From NCBI GenBank assembly GCA_002701295.1, contig NZUJ01000035.1:1-32253 (forward strand): 32,253 nt of DNA. The letters run 5' to 3'. The position numbers and the translations under genes are program-made. Shown in pieces: positions 7,854 through 16,002 of the stretch; position 1 is the first letter of the stretch, and the number at the start of each line of letters is the position of its first letter. The DNA comes from Ponticaulis sp. GTDB lineage: Bacteria; Pseudomonadota; Alphaproteobacteria; Caulobacterales; Hyphomonadaceae. The notes beneath the pieces were generated by a model. That model saw only the letters and a program-made list of their open reading frames with translations. It was not told where the DNA came from and did no database searches.

Positions 7854-10010
7854 TCAGTCAACATCCTGGAAGCGCGTTCCGGTTGCCTGATCACCCTCTT
7901 CGGCCATTGCGACCCGGTCATTGATCAAGAAGGCGTGGATGGCCTCTGCATCGTCCATGCTCAACACATCTGCGAAACTGGCCATACCAGCATAGGCGAA
8001 GTCACCTTCCATCAGCGTTCCCATGAAACTGTCATGCGAGGTTGGTGACATGTTCCACAAGTTTGGATACGCGCCCGGCGATCCGCGATAGGAATGGCAG
8101 CGCGCACAATTATGATAGAAGAGTTCAGCGCCTCGATCGAAGACATCCGCGCTCACCTCTACAGGCTCCGGAACGGGCTGCTTTTCGGGCTCGACGCGTG
8201 CGGGAGGTAGTTCCACGTCATCTCCGCCCAGTTTGAACACGAACAGGGTTTCAGGGTTCTCATAAAGATGCGCCGCTGCCTTGTCCGGGAAGTAAGCGCT
8301 CTCTGATCCACCCAGACCACCGAGGACAGCAACATATTGTTCGCCATCAATCGTGTAGGTCATCGGCGGCGCGAGAATCGCGATGCCTGTGTCGATTGTT
8401 TTCAGAAGCTCGCCGGTTGTCGCCTCATAGACACGGAACAAGCCATCTGGCGCGCCCTGGAAAATGAGATCGCCCTCGGTGACCAGTACGCCTCCGCTCC
8501 ACCACGGCTGATACTCTGATTGCCAGACCGTCTCCTGTTTAACTGGATCCCAGGCCTTCAGAACAGAATGAACTGTGGGTTCTGGCTGCCCCTCCACAAG
8601 ATCAGCATCAGATGGGTCGAAAGGCGGCATAAGCGGGGGGCCTTTGCCCTCGTTCAGACTGGCTGGCTGATACTCTACTCCGTCATAGCCCACATACTTC
8701 ATTGGCGCCTCGAGAACGGGAATATAAACCAGCTCTGTTTTCGGGCTGTAGGCCATTGGCTGCCAGTTGTGTCCGCCAGAAACTGACGGCCAGATCACCT
8801 TCGGACTGTCTTCATATTTGAGATCATCAATCAGAACCGGGCGTCCGGTTTCCATATCGACATGGCTGGCCCATGTGACGGTGGTGAATGGTTCTGCGGA
8901 CAGAAGCTCACCTGTCTCACGATCAATGACATAGAAAAAGCCATTCTTGGGCGCCTGCATGAGGACCTTGCGCGGCTCACCATCAAATTCGAGATCAGCG
9001 AGGATCATGTTCTGGGTCGCCCCGAAGTCCCAGTCATCCGCTGGTGTCGTCTGATAATGCCACTTCAGTTCGCCGGTATCTGCATCGACGGCAACAATGG
9101 CTGAAAGGAAGAGATTGTCGCCCTGATATGTCGGATCTCGAAGCCATGTCGGGTGCGGCACGCCGTTTCCAACACCGGCATAAACAAGGTTGAGCTCCGG
9201 ATCATAGACGATGGAGTCATACACTGCACCGCCAAGTCCAATATCCCAGCGCGCATCATCACCCCAGGTTTCCCGCGCAAGTGTGATGGCAGGCGTTTCA
9301 TCGCCAAGCTCCGGAGCGGCGGGTACCGTGTAGAAAATCCAGGATTGCTCGCCAGTTTTTTTGTCGAAGGCGGCAAAGAAGCCGCGAACATCCAAATCGC
9401 CGCCTCCAGCGCCGATGACGATATTGTCGCCTGCAATTCGAGGCGCTCCCGTAACTGTATAGCTTCGGGACCTGTCGGGGATCGATTCCGTGCGCCAGAT
9501 ACGCTCACCTGTCGCAGCATCAATCGCATCAAGATGACCATCGACGACGCCGAGATAGAGGACACCATCTTCATAAGCGACGCCTTTATTATTGACGTCG
9601 CAACAGGCTTTCCGTGCCCAGGCGCCTTCCGCGTCAGGATCATAGACCCAAAGTTCTTCACCCGTTTTGGCGTCAACGGCATAGAGAACGCTCCAGGGCC
9701 CCGTGAAATACATGACGCCATCTACAACGAGCGGCGTCCCCTGATTGCCTCGGTGAACTCGCCCCCGAACGACAAAGTCGTCATATTTCCAGGCAAGACC
9801 GAGTTCGTCGATATTCTCCGCCGATATCTGAGAGACGGGCGCGAAACGCTGCTCCATGTCGCCGAAACCGTTTTTGGTCCATTCAAGGCTCGACTGCTCA
9901 GCGACTGGTGAAGAGGGCTCCTCTACTGGCGGAGTTTCGGTCCCTTCCGGAGCACATGCCGCCAGGCTGGCACCAAGCAACGCAGAAAGAAGTAGTGAGT
10001 TGAGCTTCAT
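7854..10010 (-). CDS. PQQ-dependent dehydrogenase with C-terminal cytochrome c, lipoprotein (downstream paralog)
   Basis: Quinohemoprotein alcohol-dehydrogenase family enzyme, oxidising an alcohol (or aldehyde) in the periplasm and passing electrons through its own heme. 718 residues. Lipobox L-A-A-C19. An eight-bladed propeller spans about 40-600 with repeated W-docking segments, the vicinal disulfide C136-C137, N282 in G-V-G-N-G and the catalytic D328 in W-D-F. A C-terminal cytochrome has the heme motif C-A-R-C-H and a likely axial Met in Y-A-G-M. Two pocket residues differ from the norm: the PQQ/calcium glutamate in 'GGAELGVRG' is aspartate (D205), and the upstream PQQ-contact glutamate ('RGxE') is Gln (Q90). 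Position +2 from D328 is Gly, not the Asp seen in lanthanide enzymes. The ATG (complement 10008-10010) is chosen for its lipoprotein signal and GGAG; longer openings upstream overlap the preceding gene. It lies 49 bases after its paralog. Confidence 0.88.
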   Translation of the reverse strand: MKLNSLLLSALLGASLAACAPEGTETPPVEEPSSPVAEQSSLEWTKNGFGDMEQRFAPVSQISAENIDELGLAWKYDDFVVRGRVHRGNQGTPLVVDGVMYFTGPWSVLYAVDAKTGEELWVYDPDAEGAWARKACCDVNNKGVAYEDGVLYLGVVDGHLDAIDAATGERIWRTESIPDRSRSYTVTGAPRIAGDNIVIGAGGGDLDVRGFFAAFDKKTGEQSWIFYTVPAAPELGDETPAITLARETWGDDARWDIGLGGAVYDSIVYDPELNLVYAGVGNGVPHPTWLRDPTYQGDNLFLSAIVAVDADTGELKWHYQTTPADDWDFGATQNMILADLEFDGEPRKVLMQAPKNGFFYVIDRETGELLSAEPFTTVTWASHVDMETGRPVLIDDLKYEDSPKVIWPSVSGGHNWQPMAYSPKTELVYIPVLEAPMKYVGYDGVEYQPASLNEGKGPPLMPPFDPSDADLVEGQPEPTVHSVLKAWDPVKQETVWQSEYQPWWSGGVLVTEGDLIFQGAPDGLFRVYEATTGELLKTIDTGIAILAPPMTYTIDGEQYVAVLGGLGGSESAYFPDKAAAHLYENPETLFVFKLGGDDVELPPARVEPEKQPVPEPVEVSADVFDRGAELFYHNCARCHSYRGSPGAYPNLWNMSPTSHDSFMGTLMEGDFAYAGMASFADVLSMDDAEAIHAFLINDRVAMAEEGDQATGTRFQDVD

Positions 10011-10059
10011 GATTTTGCTCCTGCACATTTGTTTTGAAAGTCTGTTCGGATAAGTCTTT

Positions 10060-12186
10060 TCATGGTGTCTGAGCCTCTTGCCGGGCCCTAAGTCGCCGCT
10101 GTGTCGAGACGATGAACGCGCGAAGGTCTTCGACATCTTCTTCGCTCAATGCATCCGAAAATCCGGCCATTCCCGCATAGGCAAAATCGCCATCGAGCAC
10201 GGTGCTCGCAAAAGAGGCGTGAGATGCTGGCGAGAGATTCCAGAGATCAGGATATCCATTTGGCGCACCCATCGGCGCGTGGCAGCGCCCACAATAGTTG
10301 CGAAAATGAGCCATGCCGGCTGCGATGCGATCCGGGTCATCACTCGTGTCGTCGGGAACCGGAAATCGTTCTTCGGGCTCCTGCAACTCTGGCAGGGCCG
10401 TATCGCGACCGCCCAGCCGATACGCAAGCAATCGCTCGGAATTCTGGTATTCCAGAGCGGCCATTCCAGGAAACAAGCGAGCGAGTTGCGCGCCGCCATA
10501 ACCAGCTGCAACGGCGATATATTGATCATCGCCAATCGCGTAAGAAACAGGCGGCGCCATTATGCCGGTACCCGTGAAGACGTCCTTAAGCACATCACCG
10601 GTAGTCGCATCGAAAAATCGAAGATGGCCGTCAGAGCTCCCCTGAACAACAAGGCCGCCGGCAGTCGCCAGAACGCCACCTCCCCACCAGGCCATATCAT
10701 CTGATTGCCAGACTATTTCACCCGTTTGAGGGTCAAAGGCTTTCAGGACTGAGCGCATAACGGGCCGGGGGTCGCTAGCCAGAACAGCAGGATCGTCAGA
10801 CGAAAAAGGCGGCGCGTTGACAATGGCCGACACGTTCATGGTGTCAGCTAGGAACTCTCCCTTTGGCGCCACAGAGAATTTTTGAGGCATTTCGAGAACA
10901 GGAATATAAACAAGGCCGGTCTCAGGACTGAACGCCATAGGTGGCCAGTTATGCCCGCCCGGCGTTCCCGGCCAGACGACCCGAGGCGTTTCTCCGTAAA
11001 GGGCGCCTTCGCGGATTCTCGGGCGACCGGTCTCAAGGTCTACGCCATCCGCCCAGGACACATGCGTATAAGGTTGAGCCGAAAGAAGCGCGCCAGACAC
11101 CCTGTCGATAACGTAGAAAAACCCGTTCTTCGGGGCCTGCATCAGAACCTTGCGCACTTCGCCGTTAATCTCGAGGTCAGCGAGAATAATGTTCTGGGTT
11201 GCCGTATAATCCCAGCTGTCGCCAGGCGTCGTCTGATAATGCCAGAGAAGCTCACCCGTTTCAGCTCTCAGAGCGAGAATGGACGATAGATAGAGATTGT
11301 CGCCAAGCGCTGGATCACGAGCCCACTTCGGCCATGGTGACCCGTTTCCAACGCCGACATAGATGACGCCAAGATCGGCATCATAGGTCATGCTGTCCCA
11401 GACGGTGCCACCGCCTCCAAACTCCCAGCGTGTGTCGGCGCCCCAGCTTTCACGGGCCGCGGCAATCGCTGCAGACTCGTCGTCATCGTCGCCCGGTACG
11501 GTGTAGAATCGCCAGGCAAGGTCACCACTATCGATGTGATAGGCGCTTACATAGCCTCTCACACCCAACTCCGCGCCACCATTGCCGATGAGCACCAGAT
11601 CACCGGCGAGACGCGGCGCACCTGTGATCGAATAGGCGCGCTCGCGGTCGATCAGTGTATCTGTCCGCCAGATCCGCTCGCCGGTCTCTACATCGACTGC
11701 ATCCAGATACCCGTCGATTGTTCCCACCAAAAGATGACTTCCATCAATAGCAACCCCTCGATTGACGACATCGCAGCAGGTTTTTCGAGCCCAGGCGCCT
11801 TCGACCTCAGGATCATACATCCAAAGCTCTTCACCGCTTTGCGCATCTACTGCATAGACAACACTCCAGGGACCGGTCAGATACATGACGCCGTCGACAA
11901 CAATCGGCGACGCCTCCATGCCCCTGTGAGTTCGTCCGCGAACAATAAAATCAGAATATTCCCATGCCAGACCGAGTGTACCCACCGTCTCCGTGGAGAT
12001 TTCTGACAAGGGCGAAAAGCGTTGTTCTTTTGAGTCTCTGCCATGCAGAGGCCAATCGGTTTCAGACCACAACGCGGACTGCTTCAAGCCTGCGTCATCC
12101 TTTGCATCCGGCGCACACGACGCGAGCATGAGTGCCAACATCGCCGTACTCGCCGCGCAGTAAAGATTGGTCGACAACCAGACCAT
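10060..12186 (-). CDS. PQQ-dependent dehydrogenase with C-terminal cytochrome c, lipoprotein (upstream paralog)
   Basis: Second quinohemoprotein of the same family, 708 residues, clearly paralogous to the gene just downstream along the whole length. Lipobox L-A-S-C24; propeller about 40-600; vicinal disulfide C137-C138; canonical pocket with E91 (R-G-M-E), E206 in G-G-A-E-L-G-V-R-G, N281 and the catalytic D326 in W-D-Y-T. Thr at +2 from D326 points to a calcium rather than lanthanide enzyme. The C-terminal heme motif is C-G-R-C-H with Met in Y-A-G-M. Its ATG overlaps the stop of the serine hydrolase gene (TAATG at 12184-12188), so translation is coupled. PQQ synthesis genes are not in the window. 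Substrate unknown; primary or secondary alcohols are typical. Confidence 0.9.
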   Translation of the reverse strand: MVWLSTNLYCAASTAMLALMLASCAPDAKDDAGLKQSALWSETDWPLHGRDSKEQRFSPLSEISTETVGTLGLAWEYSDFIVRGRTHRGMEASPIVVDGVMYLTGPWSVVYAVDAQSGEELWMYDPEVEGAWARKTCCDVVNRGVAIDGSHLLVGTIDGYLDAVDVETGERIWRTDTLIDRERAYSITGAPRLAGDLVLIGNGGAELGVRGYVSAYHIDSGDLAWRFYTVPGDDDDESAAIAAARESWGADTRWEFGGGGTVWDSMTYDADLGVIYVGVGNGSPWPKWARDPALGDNLYLSSILALRAETGELLWHYQTTPGDSWDYTATQNIILADLEINGEVRKVLMQAPKNGFFYVIDRVSGALLSAQPYTHVSWADGVDLETGRPRIREGALYGETPRVVWPGTPGGHNWPPMAFSPETGLVYIPVLEMPQKFSVAPKGEFLADTMNVSAIVNAPPFSSDDPAVLASDPRPVMRSVLKAFDPQTGEIVWQSDDMAWWGGGVLATAGGLVVQGSSDGHLRFFDATTGDVLKDVFTGTGIMAPPVSYAIGDDQYIAVAAGYGGAQLARLFPGMAALEYQNSERLLAYRLGGRDTALPELQEPEERFPVPDDTSDDPDRIAAGMAHFRNYCGRCHAPMGAPNGYPDLWNLSPASHASFASTVLDGDFAYAGMAGFSDALSEEDVEDLRAFIVSTQRRLRARQEAQTP

Positions 12187-13391
12187 TAATCTGAAACCGC
12201 CGTTCTGATTGCGGTGAACAGAGCATGATGCATCATGGCGTTTTTGCCGCTGCCACGTTCAGGCCAGTAGCTCAGCTTCACGATCACCGTGTTCGTGTCA
12301 GGGTCAATCGAGATGAACTGACCATGTACTCCAACAGCTTCTGAGATATTCGTATTGAGAAAGGTCCACCACTGATAGCCGTAACCGCGAGGGGCACCCG
12401 GCAATACGGGACCATAGCCAAGGTCGTGGATGGATTCGTCTATCCAGTCCTGCGGCACAATCTGAAGCCCGTTCAGATTGCCACCCTGAAGCACCATCAA
12501 GCCAAGTCTGGCAAAATCGCGCGCGGAAGCGTTGAAGCCGCCGCCCGCCCATTCGTCGCCGACACCTTCCGGACCATCGAGCATCCAATAGGCATCATCC
12601 TGCATACCCGCTGGTTTCCAGAGCTTCTCTGATGTGTAGTCGTCGAGCGACATGCCCGTCGCGCTTTCAATGACCCGGCCCAGAGGACTTGCTGTCAGCG
12701 TGGAATAGTTGAAGGTTTCGCCCTGCCCCGCCGCAGTCGCAACATCCACTTCGCTGAGGTCGGTAAACCGTTTACGGTTTTCGAAAATGGACTGAGCAAC
12801 AAGCGCATCGACGTGCGATGGCATATCGGGCATTGGCTGCTCGCGATAGCTCGTACCGGCCCGCATGGCGAGCATATTCCGAAGGGTGACACCTTCAAAT
12901 GCGGTTCCGCGCATGTCTGGAAGATAGTCTTCGACGACGTCATCCAGCGACGCAATGTCCCCTTCTTCGAGAGCGATACCGAAAAGCAGAGAGGTAACAG
13001 ACTTTGAAATTGACCAGCCGATGAACTGCGTTTCTGCGTTCGAGCCGTTGAAATAGGCTTCGTGTATGAGCGCCCCATCCCGGATCACCAGAAACGCATT
13101 CGTATCTGTCATGGTCAGAGCGTCCGTCAGACCGAGCTGGAGGTCACCCAGCCTGACGGACTCTGGTAATGGCGACACCTCAATGGGCAGAGGGTCGCCT
13201 GGGGTAGCTTTCACACGTGCGACGGGGAAAACGTCATCCATGGCCTGAAAACGCTGCGCACTGGCGGGATAGTCTTCGACCGCCTGTCTCTGTGTGAGCA
13301 GGTCTTCAGAAACAATCGGAGCGCTCTGAGGAGACGATGAGCTGGCACACGATGACACCGCCAGCACAAGTGCAGCAAGTCCGCCTGTCAT
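12186..13391 (-). CDS. Beta-lactamase-fold serine hydrolase lipoprotein (NylB-like)
   Basis: Periplasmic lipid-anchored hydrolase of the beta-lactamase/penicillin-binding-protein fold, closest in pattern to 6-aminohexanoate-dimer hydrolase and related esterases. With the start at 13391 it is 401 residues: lipobox V-S-S-C15; nucleophile motif S127-I-S-K130 (SxxK); Y229 in N-Y-S-T as the second motif; and a V-H-G-Q-F stretch near the C-terminus as the third. Such proteins usually cleave esters or small amides rather than antibiotics. The frame stays open to a TTG at 13541, which would put ~50 extra residues before a clear lipoprotein signal; a GTG or TTG about 25 codons upstream is also possible, so the start is uncertain. 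It is the first gene of the operon with the two PQQ enzymes and overlaps the next one by one base. It probably releases an alcohol the PQQ enzymes oxidise (inference). Confidence 0.82.
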   Translation of the reverse strand: MTGGLAALVLAVSSCASSSSPQSAPIVSEDLLTQRQAVEDYPASAQRFQAMDDVFPVARVKATPGDPLPIEVSPLPESVRLGDLQLGLTDALTMTDTNAFLVIRDGALIHEAYFNGSNAETQFIGWSISKSVTSLLFGIALEEGDIASLDDVVEDYLPDMRGTAFEGVTLRNMLAMRAGTSYREQPMPDMPSHVDALVAQSIFENRKRFTDLSEVDVATAAGQGETFNYSTLTASPLGRVIESATGMSLDDYTSEKLWKPAGMQDDAYWMLDGPEGVGDEWAGGGFNASARDFARLGLMVLQGGNLNGLQIVPQDWIDESIHDLGYGPVLPGAPRGYGYQWWTFLNTNISEAVGVHGQFISIDPDTNTVIVKLSYWPERGSGKNAMMHHALFTAIRTAVSD

Positions 13392-13527
13392 CGCTCTGCC
13401 AGCTACCGGCTGCGTCCTGTCCCACGCGCCTATGCCAAATGTCTTATTTCCAAGCAATGAAACCACTGCTATCCCCCAATTCCCGATACCGAACCCATGT
13501 TCGGTTTTTCGGAGATTGACGCAGGTA

Positions 13528-13546
13528 TTTAGTTTTGACAACTAAA
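13528..13546. promoter_or_regulatory. Candidate TetR operator 1
   Basis: Perfect inverted repeat TTTAGTT-TTGAC-AACTAAA in the divergent spacer between the serine-hydrolase operon and the TetR gene, 31-49 bases before the TetR ATG. A TTGACA -35-like hexamer (13535-13540) lies inside it, so binding would block the regulator's own promoter. A related repeat lies just after the TetR gene (14257-14276). Confidence 0.6.
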
Positions 13547-13561
13547 ATTTCGAAATATTTT
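13543..13561 (+). promoter_or_regulatory. TTTCGAAA element next to operator 1
   Basis: TAAAATTTCGAAATATTTT, overlapping the right arm of operator 1 and preceding the TetR ribosome site. It shares TAAAATTTCGAAA with the elements upstream of the porin and esterase. Confidence 0.35.
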
Positions 13562-13576
13562 GCATTTGAGGACGGA

Positions 13577-14245
13577 ATGGCAGATCAGCAGACAGACGCA
13601 AAACGCACACAAAAGCGATCTCGCCTGACCTTCGCCCGCATTCAGGAGTGCGCCGAAGCCATTATCCTGAATGAAGGGTTCGGCGCGCTGACCATGCGGC
13701 GACTGGCGGAAGTATCCGACGTGGGTATTGGCACAATCTATGGTCATTTCAGCAATCGGGACGACCTGGTCCGGACAATTTATGGCAATCGTCTGAAGGA
13801 CAAACTCAAGCTCATCGAAGACTCACTTCTTTCTGAAGGTGGCACCGACGCAGAAGCCGCCCTGCTCTACTATTTTCAGGCCGCAATTGAAGCTAACGCC
13901 ATGAGCCAACTGGACTTGGAATTGTTCTCTGCTCGCCAGCATACACCGTCTGTGACTGGTATCGTCGCCGAATTCGAACATGATCTTCACAGCCTTTACC
14001 TGGCATTCTTCACACGCCACTCCAGGAACGCCAGCGAAGCCCGGATCAAAGCCACAACGCGCTTCAACATGATCCTTGAACACTCGCTTCTGCAGGCAGA
14101 ATCGGTTTCGTCGCAAGAAGAGCTGCTCGTCCTCCAGCACCATCATGCTGGCATGCTCGGCTATCTCCTGCGTGACCTGAACATTCCAATCAGCCCTGAT
14201 TTTGAACAGAAACTTCGCGATATCGTCATGCCCGCACACGAGTAA
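13577..14245 (+). CDS. TetR-family transcriptional regulator
   Basis: One-component repressor of 222 residues: an N-terminal helix-turn-helix (about residues 18-62, with the pattern '...FGALTMRRLAEVSDVGIGTIYGHF') and a helical ligand-binding C-terminal part. The ATG at 13577 is chosen for GAGGA five bases upstream; an in-frame TTG at 13535 lies inside the candidate operator. It is divergent from the serine-hydrolase/PQQ operon and followed by the ferredoxin gene. Both flanks carry related inverted repeats, so it probably represses itself, the divergent operon and possibly the ferredoxin, and is released by a pathway compound. The ligand cannot be inferred beyond that. Confidence 0.9.
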   Translation: MADQQTDAKRTQKRSRLTFARIQECAEAIILNEGFGALTMRRLAEVSDVGIGTIYGHFSNRDDLVRTIYGNRLKDKLKLIEDSLLSEGGTDAEAALLYYFQAAIEANAMSQLDLELFSARQHTPSVTGIVAEFEHDLHSLYLAFFTRHSRNASEARIKATTRFNMILEHSLLQAESVSSQEELLVLQHHHAGMLGYLLRDLNIPISPDFEQKLRDIVMPAHE

Positions 14246-14256
14246 TCACGGAAACT

Positions 14257-14276
14257 TTTAGTCGCCGGAGACTAAA
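14257..14276. promoter_or_regulatory. Candidate TetR operator 2
   Basis: Near-perfect inverted repeat TTTAGTC-GCCGGA-GACTAAA starting 11 bases after the TetR stop and 170 bases before the ferredoxin start. The half-site TTTAGT/ACTAAA equals that of operator 1, but the spacing is one base longer. A TTTCGAAA element follows at 14283-14301, as in operator 1, which strengthens the pairing. Confidence 0.55.
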
Positions 14277-14282
14277 CAATCC

Positions 14283-14301
14283 AATAATTTCGAAATTTAT
14301 T
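14283..14301 (+). promoter_or_regulatory. TTTCGAAA element downstream of operator 2
   Basis: AATAATTTCGAAATTTATT, a nearly symmetric AT-rich element on the promoter side of the ferredoxin gene, mirroring the arrangement at 13528-13561. The rest of the 200-base spacer 14246-14445 shows no further obvious element. Confidence 0.3.
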
Positions 14302-14445
14302 GCTTTTTGATCTGGCGCCGGAAAAGACCTCGCTTCGGCTTCTGCCTGAATCAATTGCGAATCTTTCATGCCGTTCGGCTCAATGCTGGACGGCTTGTTT
14401 TCAACTGCCGACGAGCTGCTTGCGAAACAGGAGCACATTTTTGAA

Positions 14446-14766
14446 ATGGTAAAAATAATTTTCACTGACCATACTGGCGAAAGCCGTAAAGTGAACGCAA
14501 ACGCCGGTGAAAGCGTGATGGAAGCTGCCGTTCAAAACGGCATTCCGGGAATTGACGCCGACTGCGGCGGCGCATGTGCCTGCGCAACCTGTCATGTCTA
14601 TGTCGACCCCCAGTTTCAATCGCTGACTGGCGAACGTTCAGACATGGAAGAGTCCATGCTCGATTTCGCTGAAAGCGTGCGAGAGACATCAAGGCTGTCA
14701 TGCCAGATTACCGTCTCGGATACGCTCGACGGTTTGCGCGTCACGACCCCGGAGGATCAGCATTGA
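14446..14766 (+). CDS. [2Fe-2S] ferredoxin, adrenodoxin type
   Basis: Small (106 residues) cytoplasmic electron carrier. The cluster ligands fit the adrenodoxin/putidaredoxin spacing C40-x5-C46-x2-C49-x36-C86, with an additional C44 commonly seen in the 'CGGxCxCATCH' loop. Members of this group usually pass electrons from a flavoprotein reductase to a cytochrome P450; neither partner is in the window. The ATG at 14446 gives the usual 'MVKIIF' beginning; AGGAG lies 12 bases upstream, slightly far. An in-frame ATG at 14368 would add 26 unlikely residues. It follows the TetR gene behind the second candidate operator and converges on the racemase gene with only 8 bases between stops. The link to P450 hydroxylation of a branched substrate is inference. 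Confidence 0.88.
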   Translation: MVKIIFTDHTGESRKVNANAGESVMEAAVQNGIPGIDADCGGACACATCHVYVDPQFQSLTGERSDMEESMLDFAESVRETSRLSCQITVSDTLDGLRVTTPEDQH

Positions 14767-14774
14767 CGCTGTAC

Positions 14775-15815
14775 TCAAATCCCACCGGGCCGGATTTCAG
14801 CCGGCGTACCGGACAACCGGGGCGCAGGCATTGGCTGGACCACTTCTCCTCTGGCCTGGAAGACGTTGCGGGCGATGTTATGCGGATGAACCGCCGCTTC
14901 TTTCAAACTCAGCACGGGTGAGACGCAGGCATCCAGATCGGCGAAGGTCTGCACCCACTCATCCCGCGACTTTTTGAGGAAAGTCCGGACCATTTTCTGT
15001 CGGTTCTGTTCCCATAATCCCTGCTTGAATTGAGCTTGAAGCTGAGGGTCATCCGACAACTCCAATCCCGCCAGAAGAGCCGCGTAGAATTGCGGCTCGA
15101 TGGCGCCAACCGCGATATATTTATCGTCCGCACATTTGTAGGTCCGGTAAAAGTGCGCCCCGCCATTCAAAAGATTGACGCCTGCCTCATCACGAAAAAA
15201 GCCGGTCTGGAGGTGATGCCACGTCATGGCCGAAAGAACGGCAGATCCATCGGTCATGGCCGCATCGACGACCTGGCCGGATCCGCCATTTTTGACGGCC
15301 ATCAGCGCTGCGAGAATGCCAAAAGCCAGCATCATCGCGCCGCCGCCGAAATCGCCAACATAGTTCAATGGCGGGATTGGCGGCTCACCCTCCCGGCCAA
15401 TCGAGTTCAACACACCGGACACCGCAATATAATTGATGTCGTGTCCTGCCTTCTGCGCCAGCGGACCTGTTTGCCCCCAACCTGTCATGCGTCCGTAAAC
15501 GAGCGTTGGATTGTCTTCCAGCAGAGCGTCAGGACCAAGACCCAGTTTTTCCATCACACCGGGGCGAAACCCCTCAATGAGCGCATGCGCCGATCTGCAG
15601 AGGTCTCTCGCCTGCTCAACGCCTTGAGGAGACTTGAGATCGAGGTGAATAAATTCCCGGTTTCGCAGCATGGGATCACGAAGATCCGGTTCGGCTCCCT
15701 GCCGTTCAATCCGGATAACCTCCGCTCCGTGATCGGCGAGCATCATCGCGCAGAATGGCCCAGGACCAATGCCTGCAAACTCGATGACTCTGATACCGTC
15801 CAATGCGCCTGCCAT
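14775..15815 (-). CDS. Alpha-methylacyl-CoA racemase (CaiB/BaiF, family III CoA-transferase fold)
   Basis: Interconverts the R and S forms of 2-methyl-branched acyl-CoAs so that beta-oxidation, which is S-specific, can proceed. 346 residues, standard length. Key catalytic residues known from the Mycobacterium racemase are all present at nearly the same positions: H125 in A-G-H-D-I-N-Y, D155 in G-D-F-G-G-G, and E240 in G-A-I-E-P-Q-F-Y. These distinguish it from formyl-CoA or carnitine CoA-transferases of the same fold. The ATG (complement 15813-15815) has GGAGAGGA nine bases upstream; a longer opening to 15881 would run into the divergent promoter. Divergent from the flavoenzyme gene and convergent with the ferredoxin. 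With the nearby isobutyryl-CoA-type genes it suggests catabolism of methyl-branched chains. Confidence 0.88.
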   Translation of the reverse strand: MAGALDGIRVIEFAGIGPGPFCAMMLADHGAEVIRIERQGAEPDLRDPMLRNREFIHLDLKSPQGVEQARDLCRSAHALIEGFRPGVMEKLGLGPDALLEDNPTLVYGRMTGWGQTGPLAQKAGHDINYIAVSGVLNSIGREGEPPIPPLNYVGDFGGGAMMLAFGILAALMAVKNGGSGQVVDAAMTDGSAVLSAMTWHHLQTGFFRDEAGVNLLNGGAHFYRTYKCADDKYIAVGAIEPQFYAALLAGLELSDDPQLQAQFKQGLWEQNRQKMVRTFLKKSRDEWVQTFADLDACVSPVLSLKEAAVHPHNIARNVFQARGEVVQPMPAPRLSGTPAEIRPGGI

Positions 15816-16002
15816 GATCTGACGTCCTCTCCATTTTTTTGGGGCTGATTTTCTGCAGACCTGCCGATTAAGCAAGCCCATGATCGCCCACCACCATCAG
15901 CGCAGTCATTTTTGCTGTAGATGGTTCTGTTTTGAGATGGATGGTCTAAAGTCTGCCGAAAAAGAGATGGCCGACACAGACGCGGCAGTCAGGGAGACAT
16001 AC

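Noticed and set aside
9065-9721. Antisense-phase open frame within the first PQQ gene (218 codons) and similar ones at 9153-9911, 10078-10704 and 11536-12006
   Set aside because: They overlap genes with complete domain and motif support and show no motif of their own.
7854-12186. Lanthanide-dependent (XoxF/PedH-like) dehydrogenases
   Set aside because: The extra aspartate two residues after the catalytic Asp is Gly or Thr here, so the lanthanide hallmark is missing.
12186-13391. Antibiotic-resistance beta-lactamase
   Set aside because: Lipoprotein with S-I-S-K and N-Y-S-T motifs, NylB/esterase-like, co-operonic with dehydrogenases; nothing points to a resistance role.
7854-13391. Polyvinyl-alcohol degradation operon
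   Set aside because: PQQ plus hydrolase is suggestive, but the hydrolase is of the SxxK beta-lactamase fold and the cytochrome is C-terminal, so the known gene set is not matched.
14775-15815. Formyl-CoA or carnitine CoA-transferase
   Set aside because: The His/Asp/Glu set and surrounding motifs are those of alpha-methylacyl-CoA racemase.
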